A stretch of DNA of 64,000 bases from assembly GCF_000400465.1 (NCBI RefSeq), contig NW_008806282.1:1-64000 (forward strand), written 5' to 3'. Of the stretch, positions 26,737 through 37,009 are shown one piece after another. Both the position numbers and the translations under genes were made by a program. A model generated the notes under the pieces. The model ran no database searches. It was not told the DNA's origin and was given only the letters and a program-made list of their open reading frames with translations. Within the stretch, counting starts at the first letter, position 1; each line of letters starts with the position of its first letter. Source of the stretch: Wallemia ichthyophaga EXF-994 (Eukaryota; Basidiomycota; Wallemiomycetes; Wallemiales; Wallemiaceae).

Positions 26737-28976
26737 AGTGAGCTTGCTAGCACGTGAATATCTGTTTATTCGCTGACGAAATCAAGTGGGAATTTCAGGT
26801 CTAATCCCAACACTCAAGGATGCCTCAAAGCCCAAGCATATCTCAGAATACAAAGGTCAGACTTTGGCTATAGACGCTTATGTTCTGTTACATCGTGGCG
26901 CGTTCAGCTGTCCAGCTGAAATTGTCAAAGCTGGTCTAATTACCGATATCAATCAGCGTAATCTTGAATTATCAAAGTTATCAACCAAATTTCTCAATTA
27001 TTCCATTTTCCAGATAAAAGCAATGATTGCTATCAAGGTTAAACCCTACGTTGTCTTTGATGGTGGTCCACTTGGTGCTAAACTCTACACTGAATCCAGC
27101 AGGGACAAGTGAGTGGGGCAAGTACTTTGAAGCACCTCTTCTGACACTATGAAAGCTCTCGTGCAAAGAACCTCGATATTGCACTCAGGTTAGAGGCTCA
27201 GGGTAAAAAAACACAAGCTAGACAAGCGTTTAGCAAATGTGTAGATATTACGCCTCGTATGGCATACGAGTTAATTAAAGTGTGTCAGCCTTTTTCCCCT
27301 TCTCTCAATTAACCCACGACCTAAGGTGCTTCGTTCATTGAGAGTCGACTATGTTGTGGCTCCTTATGAAGCAGATGCGCAAATGTATCACCTAGAGAGA
27401 ATCAGCTTAGTAGATGGAATCATTACGGAGGATTCTGATTTGCTCGTTTTTGGTGCCAGAAAAGTTGGTTTTCTACCTCGCTTATTTTCCTTCATCTCAA
27501 AGTCACTTCTCAGGTCATCTTCAAGCTCAAGCAGGACGGCAGCTGTGACGAGATTTCTAGAGATAGATTTGGCTTGGTTCGTCTCGATGGTATCCCGCTT
27601 TGTTCAGGACAATGGACGGATGTCCACTTCCGTCGTATGGCCATGTTGAGTGGATGTGATTATCGTTAGTTGTTGCTCATCCTCTCTAATGCAATCATGC
27701 TCACGCAATACAGTCAAAAGTCTACCAGGTGTAGGATTAAAGAAGGCTTTTGATGCCGTTAGACGCGGCGGTGAAACTTTTGATATGTTGACACTCTACT
27801 TTCATCATCATTATGAAAATAAAGGAAAGAAGATACCCACTGACTACTGGTATAAGTTCAGGCTTGCAGATCTTGCCTTCATGCATCAAAGAATTTGGTG
27901 TCCGATTGAACGGAAAATCAAGCCACTAAATCCACTCCCTGTTGACTTTGCTCATAATGAAGAAATTAATGATTGGATTGGTTGTGATATGCCTGATGAA
28001 GTTGCTGAAGCTATTGCAAATGGCAACTTATGTCCAATCACCAATGAAGAGTTTGCAAATGAAGCCATTGCAACAAGACCTAAAGCTATGACAGCTAGAA
28101 ATACAATCAACGATAAAGTAGCACCTCAGAAATCATTATTTGATTTTTTTAACAAGAGTAGGTAGATATCATCAATAAGCGATCTCAATTGATTTGATAG
28201 AACCGACAGGTACCGGTAACAATAGTGGAAGAAAGTCGTTTGCGGGGGTCATTAGTGAGCGTAAAACTCCAAAGCACAATACATCAGCAGGTAGTAACCA
28301 TACGAAACAAAATCAGAAGGAAAATGTCTCCTCACCCTACTTTAGTGCCATAGCTAGCACATCTCAGCCAATAAAGAGGAAGTCTAATAAAGTAGAGATC
28401 CCACGCACTTTGAAACATGTATCGCCTGAACAACCACAACCAACCAACAACATCAGCTTCAGTTCGCCAACAGCAGCGTCTGATGAGCTGATATCATCTC
28501 CTGTCTCAGTTGACGTTTGTAAGGACGAAAAAAAAATATCGATTGAGGATGAGGAGGAAGAGGTCTTTGAGGAGTTTGATACGCCATCAAGAAAGGAAAA
28601 CATCAAGAAGGCTAAATTATCAATAGAAGCAACTCCAAGCCCAACTCAAAGACTGAAGCAACAGATCGAAATGAATGACAATATCAAGACTGGAGATGAT
28701 TGTCTTGATTCAGATGATGATTGTCAAATAATAACAGATAGCTCAATGAGGTCGAATGATACAATCACCAAAAGTTGGTGGGAGAGATTCTCATATAAAA
28801 CTACGCAATCACAATCAACTACAACTTCAACATCGATACCTTCTTCCCCACCAGCTGAAGAAAGAACACAATCAACACCATTCTCATCATTTTCTGTTGA
28901 TTCTCAACCTGAAAATGCTCCAGTTAAGTCAAAGTCGTCAATCAAGTTACTCAACTTTGCATACACTCGTCAATGA
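26737..28976 (+). CDS. EXO1: Exonuclease 1 (Rad2/XPG family)
   Basis: A 5'-3' exonuclease and flap nuclease for mismatch repair, long-range resection and telomere processing. Seven exons give about 665 residues. The N-terminus is [14 protein letters not shown], but its ATG exists only after splicing: A at 26737 is joined to TG at 26787 over a 49-base intron. The XPG-N region has [16 protein letters not shown] and [11 protein letters not shown]. The XPG-I region has [12 protein letters not shown] and [15 protein letters not shown]. The H3TH region has [20 protein letters not shown]. The C-terminal 260 residues are Ser/Thr-rich and end QRQ-free in NFAYTRQ. One junction (AAGA/GTAGGT) removes an apparent stop after FDFFNK. 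Confidence 0.93.
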
Positions 28977-29505
28977 ATTATATTATATTTAAGCATAAGG
29001 ACAATTGTATCACATTATACGTTAAATTACTCAGCACTGTTTTGATTTTGACGTCATTATGTCTCTTTGAATTGAATTTTAAATTATATGGGCCGTTGAA
29101 CTGCTGCTATTTTAATGAAGCTGTGACCTTTTTAAATTTCTGTAATTTAAGTTGTTATACTGTGTGCACTCCTTTACTACCAACAGAGTATTGTGTGCGC
29201 CTGGTCTTCATCCGAAGCGTTTCTCCCGGTAGCCGTATTTCTTCACAGAAGTCGAACAGAGGCATAAACTAGTGTATATCTGTGTATTATCTACATTCTG
29301 CATTCATGCTTGTTCTCCTTTCTTCCTTGAATTCTCTTGTAGAACTTCCTAGAGTTTTGTAGCTTCGTCAAAGATTTTAACCTCGCGTAATATAAAAGGT
29401 GAGCTCGTTTGTCCCGCTTTAATTGATACATTAAAATTTTCACCCATCCCGGAACCCATCTTAAGAGTTTCGCTGAATTAGGTTTACGCTTCACTACCAA
29501 CAACC
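28977..29505. promoter_or_regulatory. Intergenic region with Het-C promoter TATA box
   Basis: About 530 bases between EXO1 and Het-C. A TATAAAA at 29391-29397 lies 109 bp before the Het-C ATG, a typical fungal spacing. A minus-strand open frame (29291-29527) overlaps the Het-C start and looks like chance. Confidence 0.45.
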
Positions 29506-31845
29506 ATGATAAACAAATTAAACTCAATATTTACGATCGTTATACTTCTAGCGCTCTGTCCAGCATCCATGTGCTTCGGCTCTGGTGATATTTCCGAAAT
29601 ATCCGGTCTAGAGGTAAGGTTCAGTTTGTTTGACATTGGTTCAGAATGCTAAAACAGAGCGTAGGACCGCGCCTACAGACATGGAGATATCGATAATACG
29701 CTACTTGAATTGCTTTTTACCGTAGGCTCAAGCAGCGTGATCAAATCATTCCTCAAGAAAGCTTTCACTGGTTCATCTGGGAAAAAGTTTGACGTAAAGA
29801 ATGTCAAAAGAGTCTACTTTGGTAACTGGACAAGGGACCTCAGTCAAGCAATGGACGTATCTACCTTGACCAAGTTCAGTCCATCTACAATCACCTCCAT
29901 TGTTGCGGTCCTTGGCTTTCTTTCGTTCGGCTATGGCTCAAGAGAATTTGAAGTAAATGAGGAAATCTTGGGATGCTACAGACCTGAAGAGCATATTGAC
30001 AATCCAAAGAACTACGCAGATGCACCAGAAGGCTCTCCAAGAGAGATAACCGGCTATGATAAATTGCGTGGCGGGCTCGTTGACGGTGAATTAGACTTTG
30101 ACGAAAGGACAGGAATGAAAAACTACATAGCTAATGAAGACGGTGATTGGGACACTAGTTCAGAATATATCCGCAAAAATCTAATCGAATCCATCGAGCT
30201 CGGCAGAGAGGCGAGAAACGGTGGTACTGATGAGCAAATGTGGCATGCTTTGTATTTGCTTGGCAGAGCACTTCATTGCGTCGAAGACTGGCCAGCACAT
30301 TCAAACACAATCGAAGTCACCCTGCAATCACTGGGCTACTCAGATGTTTTCACTCACGTCGGAAGCAATGTAAGGGTTGAAGCACCCGACGGAAGAATGG
30401 TATCGCCAATCGTCACAGGAACATTTGGAGGTGCAGACTTCCTCCATTCCCTCCTTGGTGAGGCTACCGACAAGCTAAGCAGTCAAGGAATAGGTGATTT
30501 GAGTACGACTCTGTCTCAAAACAGGGAAAGCAATAACTCAGACCGGTTCAGAAAACTATTAGCTATGCTGCTCAAGTCCAAAGATAAGGGGGAAGCTGAT
30601 AATGACGATGAGGAAGGCCACCCTAGTGCTGATGACACAGTCAACAAACTGGATGACATCAGTCGTCACACGCATGAGGACTCTATTGATGAGAGTGAAG
30701 TTCGCGATATAATTAGGCAACTAATTAACATTCACGACGATATTGCAAGAACCATTGATGCAGTTATCGAGAAAGTACCCTTCATAAGCGATATACTGGA
30801 TGAGGCTTCTAATACACTGCAAGTTTTTATATTTTCCACTTTAGAACCTGTTCTCTCGCCTATTTTAAAGGATTTAAAGGACGTGATGTTCGAAGCCTCA
30901 GCTTGCGTAGTCGATGACGACTCTCAGCGTGAGGTCTTTGATGATCCCGACGCAAGCGACCCAACTCACTCGATGCTTGCAAAGGACCACTTTGGAAACG
31001 TACTTAACGCGCCTGCTGGTAGACTGGCGAAGTTGATGATCACCCACATTGTCAATGCTGTAGTTAAGGATGGCTGGGATGGGGAAGCGTAAGTGTCGCT
31101 GCAATTTTCACACCAGTGCTGACGCGCTATGCATAGGGACCCTAGCTCAATCGCCGATGAAGCTCTTCAAGCTCTCCATCATCCAGATTTTCAAAATGGT
31201 TCTGCTATTCAGGAAGATATGATGCAATTCGTCAAAGATTGGATTGAGTCTCAAGGAGAAGAAAAAGATGAAGTCCTGCGTAGATTGGAGAGAGACAGCG
31301 TTCTCGAACATCGCAATACAACTGATGGACTAAGTGGTGGGTCAATGAACCCAACTGATCAGGAGAAATACGGCAAATACTATGGTGCCAGTCAGGGTCT
31401 TCAAGGTCTTGCTGCGTCTGGGGCCCTGGATGGACTTCCTGGAGGCGAGCAGCTGAGTGAAGGTCTTACCGCCTTGCAACTTGGTGGTGGTGACACGAAT
31501 GAGTCTGTCGAACGCTCAAGATACGGCAGTAACAACCCAGCTCAGTACCGATCAAGCCACGAGGATAGTGGTGAGTATGCTAACGAGAGCTATGGCTCTG
31601 GCTTCAACTCAGGAAATGAATATCGTTCTGGAAACCATTATCAATATACTGGCTATGGAGGTCAGCAATCTCCTTACGGTGGTGGCGGATTACAGCCTAA
31701 CTACGGCAACAGCGGCTACGGTGGTCCACAAGCTTATGGTAACCCTGCTTACCCGGCATACCCAAACCAGCAATATGGCTACGGTTATACTGGTCAAGAG
31801 TACGGTAATGCGTACGGACAAGATTCAAACTATTACACTCAATAA
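29506..31845 (+). CDS. Het-C family secreted protein
   Basis: A member of the Het-C family (Pfam Het-C), named for the Neurospora heterokaryon-incompatibility locus. Three exons give about 740 residues. The signal peptide is MINKLNSIFTIVILLALCPA. The conserved core runs RAYRHGDIDN, VKRVYFGNWTRDLSQAMD, FGYGSREFEV, TGMKNYIANE, LGRALHCVEDWPAHS and VTGTFGGADFLHSLLGEA. Conserved His and Asp residues in the core would suit metal binding, which is an inference. The last 110 residues are Gly/Tyr/Gln-rich (SYGSGFNSG, GYGGQQSPYGGGG). Homologues are spread through filamentous fungi. Incompatibility function cannot be assumed here. Confidence 0.9.
31530..31845 (+). repeat. Gly/Tyr/Gln-rich low-complexity tail of Het-C
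   Basis: Irregular GGY, YGG and NPAYP units fill the last 105 codons, a composition typical of sticky or adhesive tails. Confidence 0.6.
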
Positions 31846-31974
31846 TACCTGCTGAATTGACAAATATATCTTGATGACGTCTACGATTTACTTTCTTCGA
31901 CAGATGAATGATTTGCTTTTACAATTCTCCTTATCAGTGTTGTCATATTGCACTTTAATGTCGGCTTTAAAGGC

Positions 31975-31982
31975 TATATAAA
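31975..31982 (+). promoter_or_regulatory. TATA box upstream of the relic locus
   Basis: TATATAAA lies 170 bp before the ATG at 32145. It suggests that the degenerate locus downstream once had, or still has, its own promoter. Confidence 0.4.
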
Positions 31983-32144
31983 GCCAGTATCATCTCACAT
32001 CCGACTGGTCGACGTCATAGCTGTGATAAGGTGGTATGATGAAAGTGATTGTCATAATAGCACGTTGCTTTCTAACCGAATTTGACCATCTTAACTTTAC
32101 ATCTTTGCTCTAATCTTCCCAAAATATCATCACTTATACCTCTT

Positions 32145-34145
32145 ATGGCATTATCTTTGAAGGAGATCGTTGCTGAAAAAACGAGTCTTGCCAAAGAAGC
32201 CATGGAGGCTAATCAAACGCTGGGCGATAAGCCAGCTTCGGCAAACTTGGAGAGATCTACGCTGTAAACAGACTCATCTCGGGAAGGCTCTGGAGATACG
32301 ATGCCACCGCCTGATAAAAGTTTATTATCTCTTCTTCAGCAGCAAAAACAAGTGATGGCATCCAATAGCAATAAATACGATGCTAATAGTATGACCGGGA
32401 CATCTATTCATCCCCGCTCTAGATTTTATAACAACTATAGGCAGTAATTGCAGGGCTACAACCAGTCGAATAACATTTATCAATCGACAGAAGAAAGTCA
32501 ATTTGACGCATACATTCAGCAGTTGCCATGTTTCGTAGCACCAGAGAATTATGTTAAGGCGAAATGGGAACAGACCCTGTCTATATCAAAAATTTGCGCA
32601 CTTTATTTATTGAAGAAATCAGCTAAAAGTTTGCACAATCTTCCAGCCCAGAAATGAGAGAGACGGAAGTCAACAGTGATTTCACCGCTCCGGCAACTAG
32701 CACCGCGAGACCAAGTCTTATATACCAGAGTCCAAATTACTATACACTGTGGAAGACAACTACTCAAGCTCTTTGTGGACAGCTTGACATGAAGTCAAGT
32801 GTTGAAGAATTGCTGCAGGGCGTGAACCTCAAACCATCGGCCTCTGAGGAGGTATACTTTACCCAGATTGAAGGTGATATGTGTAATGACAAGGACAATA
32901 AGATGAGCACAGACGAGATGACTAAGTCTGAAATTGTTCCTGACGCGGAAGCGCAAGATGAAGACAAACAAATGGAAAAAATTAAAGTTGACTCAGGTGA
33001 AAATCAAGCTGCAAAGAAGAACCAAATGATAGTAGCGACTCTGAGAAAACATTAAGGGACAATAAACACTTTTAAGACCAGTCAAGTGAGGATGTGAAGC
33101 CTGACGTGAAGCCTTGCAGTACAGAACTCGAACAAGAACACAGCAAAGAAGCAGAAAACATACTGAGATCACTACGCATTCTTATTTTTACTCAACATCC
33201 ACCTAACGAGAAGACAACAATGAAATGCTTTGGAAATTTTGAGAACTGGTCCGTTTCTTTAACCACTCAACAACTTATTTAACATTAGAACAGTATCGCA
33301 ATCAACAGCTTTTCTAAAAATAAAGAGATATTCCACATTACTAACGCGCTGGTAATTATGGGAACATTAGCTGATATTTATGGATCATTTGGTCAGATTG
33401 GCATTAGCTTGCTCACTACAGTTGTATTTGATGACGTGAGTCTTATTTGAGCAAGCACCGGATTTACTGACAAAACCAGCTCGTCAATAATGACGAATGG
33501 CAAGAAACACTCTCAGCTGTCGCACGCAGAATAGAAGAAAAATAATCAACCTCAATACAAGTTATTGTTTGCTCTAGCTTTTTTTTTTCACTCGAATTGG
33601 TACAAGATATGGTTTCGGAAGTACCATTAACGGTACTTGGATAAATCAAACCAATGGTCCTTAGAGGTGTTGACGATTTTCTTTTCGAAAGACACTTAGC
33701 TCCTGACGATAATATTGAAAAAGACTTGGCGGAATTATCTGAAACATCACCATTCATAGTGTACTGCGCTTTTGACAAGCACGCTGAGAAACAATATGAA
33801 AAAATCAAGCCATTGCAGAGTTCATCCTGCCTGGTGAAAAAGCACATACTGGAAGATACTCAGCTTATTGAGGAGTTTAATCGTGGCGAGAAGAAGATAC
33901 TGATAACTACGTCGATAATGTCAAGATCCAAGGCAGTGGAAGAATCACCGCTAGTCATCGTTCAATCGGCTCCGCATAACCTGGAACAGTATTCGAATAT
34001 CGTTGGGAGGCCAATATTCTCTAATCACAAAGTCAAATGCATCATAGTTTCTAGTTCAGAAAAGGAGACAAACATTATAAAGACTTACAGGCAGAATTTT
34101 CAACTATTACTGAGCATTCCGAATGATTGCAAGTATCTTTACTAA
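32145..34145 (+). pseudogene. Degenerate DEAD-box helicase locus (Dbp5/DDX19-like)
   Basis: Pieces of a DEAD-box helicase in Dbp5 order can be read over 33.1-34.15 kb. They are ILIFTQHPPNEK (where Dbp5 has the Ia region), INSFSKNKEIFH with LVIMGTLADIYG (Ib), TTVVFDD (II, DEAD lost), QVIVCSSFFFS (III), ILITTSIMSRS (V), YSNIVGRPIF (VI, arginine fingers mostly lost) and TNIIKTYRQNF (C-terminal helix). In-frame stops at 33280, 33286, 33543 and 33642 break it. One intron (33436-33479) still looks spliceable. Upstream, one frame from the ATG at 32145 runs to 32657 with stops at 32265 and 32445, and another open frame covers 32654-33055. The Walker A region was not found. The last 163 codons are intact. 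Confidence 0.6.
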
Positions 34146-34272
34146 GTCACCATCTCTCGATAACACTCAATATTATGAAATTATATCACTATTCACCTCT
34201 GACTAGTCACGCAAATTGTAATTGCAGGAGCATACTTATGAAGTTCATGAATGTCAAAGAAAATTATCAAAT

Positions 34273-35464
34273 TTATTCAGCCTTGACTTTAATGGCTGCT
34301 GTTGGAGAGAAGTTGTGTGGGCGAGCAGAGAAACCAATCTCGAGAGAACGGCCACCATAGATGTAACCGTTGAACTTTTCGATTGCCACACTAGCGGCGG
34401 CAGTTGAGTAGAATTCAACGAGACCAACACCACGACTACGTTGAGTGCGAACATCCATCAAGATCTCAGCCGTCTTGACGTCACCAGTAGTTTCAAACAA
34501 GTCGACTAAATCTTCGTTTGTTGTTGAGTATGGCAAGTTTTTGGTAACAATTTGAGGGTTTGGAGCGGCAGCAGCAGGTACAGGACCAGGACCAGCAGGT
34601 GCTCTTCTGGCAGCTTGATATGGAGTTCTTGCTGGTCTTGGTGAGTTTGCAAACTTGTCCTCACGGACTTCTATTGGTCTACCGTAGAATTCGTAGTTGT
34701 GGTACAACTCGATTGCGTTTTGTGCGTCTTCTCTTGAAGAGAAAGAAACGATACCGTTACCCTTTGACTTTCCATCAGGGAAGAATTGAACATCGGCTCT
34801 AACTACGTGACCAGCTTGTCTGAAGAGGTCTTTGAGGTCTTGCCAGCCAACTTGGAAAGGCAACTGGAAAGGTGTGAGGGGAGATTCAGGGGAGGAAAAG
34901 CCGGAGCTAAAGCCATAAGACTCACGTTACCGATGAACAATTGAGTACCTGGAGCTGCAACTTGGGCAGGACCAGCACCATAAGCACCACGGGTGAATTG
35001 CTGGGTACGTGAAGGGGTTGGGTTAGCACCGAATCTAGCCTCTTGTTCTCTGTCCTATAAGGTGTGAGGCTAACTGAGGTATATTCACGTGTGGCTTACC
35101 TCTCTAACGAAGACTGGTCTACCAAGAAGATCTCTGTCTGAGTAAGACTCGATTGCGATTTGAGCTGATTCTGGGGAAGTGAATTCAACGATACTGAGAA
35201 TTGTGAGCGAGGGTGAGAGCGGATAAAGACTCAAAACTCACCCGCAACCCTTTGAAAGACCATTTGGAGTGATCAGTACCTCAGCGTATGCTACTTCAAG
35301 GGATTCTATGGGGTTTGTGAGCACGCAGTCCATCCAACAGCCAGCACCAACGACTCACGTCCCTCTGCGTTGTCTTCAAAGAACGCCTTCAAGTCCTCGT
35401 CCTTGACATCGTAGCTGAGATTTCCAACGTAGACTCTGTTCTCCCTCTTTGAGAATTCTGCCAT
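34273..35464 (-). CDS. Three-RRM nuclear RNA-binding protein, Gbp2/Hrb1-like
   Basis: Probably an SR-like, TREX-associated mRNA-binding protein of about 340 residues. Five exons. RRM1 starts at the N-terminus (ENRVYVGNLSYDVKDEDLK, SKGCGIVEF). RRM2 has TQLFIGNLPFQVGWQDLKDLF and SKGNGIVSF. RRM3 has IVTKNLPYSTTNEDLVDLF and SRGVGLVEF. In each domain the RNP1 and RNP2 strands are intact. The linker between RRM2 and RRM3 is Ala/Pro-rich, and there is no strong RS domain. The introns after FIGN and inside RRM1 mirror those in the two-RRM gene at 300-2636, supporting common descent. It is divergent from RAM2 with 182 bp between starts. Confidence 0.87.
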
Positions 35465-35646
35465 CACACCTAAAATTTCGAAGTTGTGGTCAGAGAGGAT
35501 AGCAGCGCGAATTATGATTTATAAAAAAATAAGTTTAGAAGGGATGTTTTAGTGGCGTGATTAGATGCTCTAGCGGGGCTGTAGATTCATATTCCATTTG
35601 GACCTGTTCCCCAGGCTTAACTCATCTCCCCAACCACCAACAACAA

Positions 35647-36821
35647 ATGTTGTACGCTGAGCGAGATGACTTTAAAGATTTAATTCCAATTCCCCAAGAT
35701 GAAGGCCCTTCTCCATTGGCTCCGATTAACTATTCCCAGAAGTGTAACCCTCGTGCGTTCCGTCGTTGTCATACCGCTCACGATTTCTTCAGATAGAGAT
35801 GCGATGGATATGTTTCGAGCGGTTGTCGACATCAACGAGAAGTCTGAGAGAGCCCTCGGCCTGACGGAAGATATCATTCGCATGAACGCTGGCCACTACA
35901 CAGTCTGGTCGGTACTCTTCTTTGTTATCTGTGCGAGACTGAACAACGTTTCATAGGCATTACAGGACAACTATCTTAGTAGAATTAGGCTTGGATCTTC
36001 AATCTGAGCTCAAGTTGATGGACGAGCTGTCTACAGAGTTCCTCAAATCATACCAAGTCTGGCACCACAGGAGGCTCTGTGTTGGTTTGCTCGCAACTAC
36101 CACCTCCCCATTCGCCGACAAAAACTGTCCAGCTGCAGTTACAATCTCATCCACCCCACAAACCTCCTCACCACCCCCACCCTTACCGTCTTCTATCGAT
36201 CTGGCTAGATATGAGCTACAATTTATTGCTAACCTATTTCACGCTACCGAAGATCCCAAAAATTATCATACATGGGTTTACAGGCAGTGGATATTGACGT
36301 ACTTTGATAAGCTATTTCAAGACCAAGATCGTCATCATGAATTGGAATTCATTGAGTCACTCATAAACGACGACATCTACAACAACTCAGTCTGGTCGCA
36401 TCGTTTCTTCTGTCTCTTCAAGCTGGGTTGGTTGCACACCTCACTAGAAGCTGAAATCGAGTGAGCAGACAGACATCAAAGCTTTTTTAATTACTCACCA
36501 AACAACTCCAGGTATGTTTTGATCAAGATCGGTATAGCGCCAAGCAACATGTCGAGCTGGAATTATCTCCGCGGCATTCTCAAGGTGAACAGAAAAGGGT
36601 TGAACCAACAACGTGTATTGCAATTCTCGGAAACGCTCGTCAAAGCGAAAAGCGCGTCGGACGACATGAATCCTCCATTACCTGCTTTAGAGTGGCTGGC
36701 AGATGCTGCACTGGAAGACAAAAACCCTATTGCCACAAAACACTACCTAACCTTGAAAGATTTGGACCCCATTCGCAGACACTACTGGACTTGGAAATCC
36801 CATCTAGCTTTGTCTGCCTAG
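35647..36821 (+). CDS. RAM2: Protein farnesyltransferase/geranylgeranyltransferase-I alpha subunit
   Basis: The shared alpha subunit of the CaaX prenyltransferases, which lipidate Ras, Rho, Lamin-type and mating-factor proteins. Four exons give about 345 residues. The tetratricopeptide-like helical repeats with their conserved Trp are seen as MNAGHYTVWHYR, YQVWHHRRLCV, YHTWVYRQWIL, NNSVWSHRFF and MSSWNYLRGI. An insertion of about 40 residues rich in Ser, Thr and Pro (FADKNCPAAV to PPPPLPSSI) separates HHRRLCVGL from ARYELQFIANL. It probably forms a surface loop. The N-terminus MLYAERDDFKDLIPIPQDEG is typical of the family. Confidence 0.92.
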
Positions 36822-37009
36822 ACTGACACATACCCTTTAAATGTATATTCATCTGTATATTCTTTAAATGGAGCTTGCGCATCATCCTAAAACGACAAAT
36901 TATCGAGACACAAACTTCAGACATACTATTACTGAAAACAATTCAAATTACATAGGATTTTAAAAAACCTAAAGAATAACGAAATATCTAATGATAAAAG
37001 CAAAGACAC

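Noticed and set aside
26786-26788. GTG as the EXO1 start codon
   Set aside because: Fungal nuclear genes do not normally start at GTG. A 49-base intron restores ATG exactly at the conserved MGISG.
29291-29527. Minus-strand open frame before Het-C
   Set aside because: It overlaps the Het-C start and TATA region and shows no recognisable family.
32145-34145. Programmed stop-codon readthrough to make one long protein
   Set aside because: There are at least six stops of different contexts and also frame changes. None has a known readthrough context, so decay is the simpler reading.
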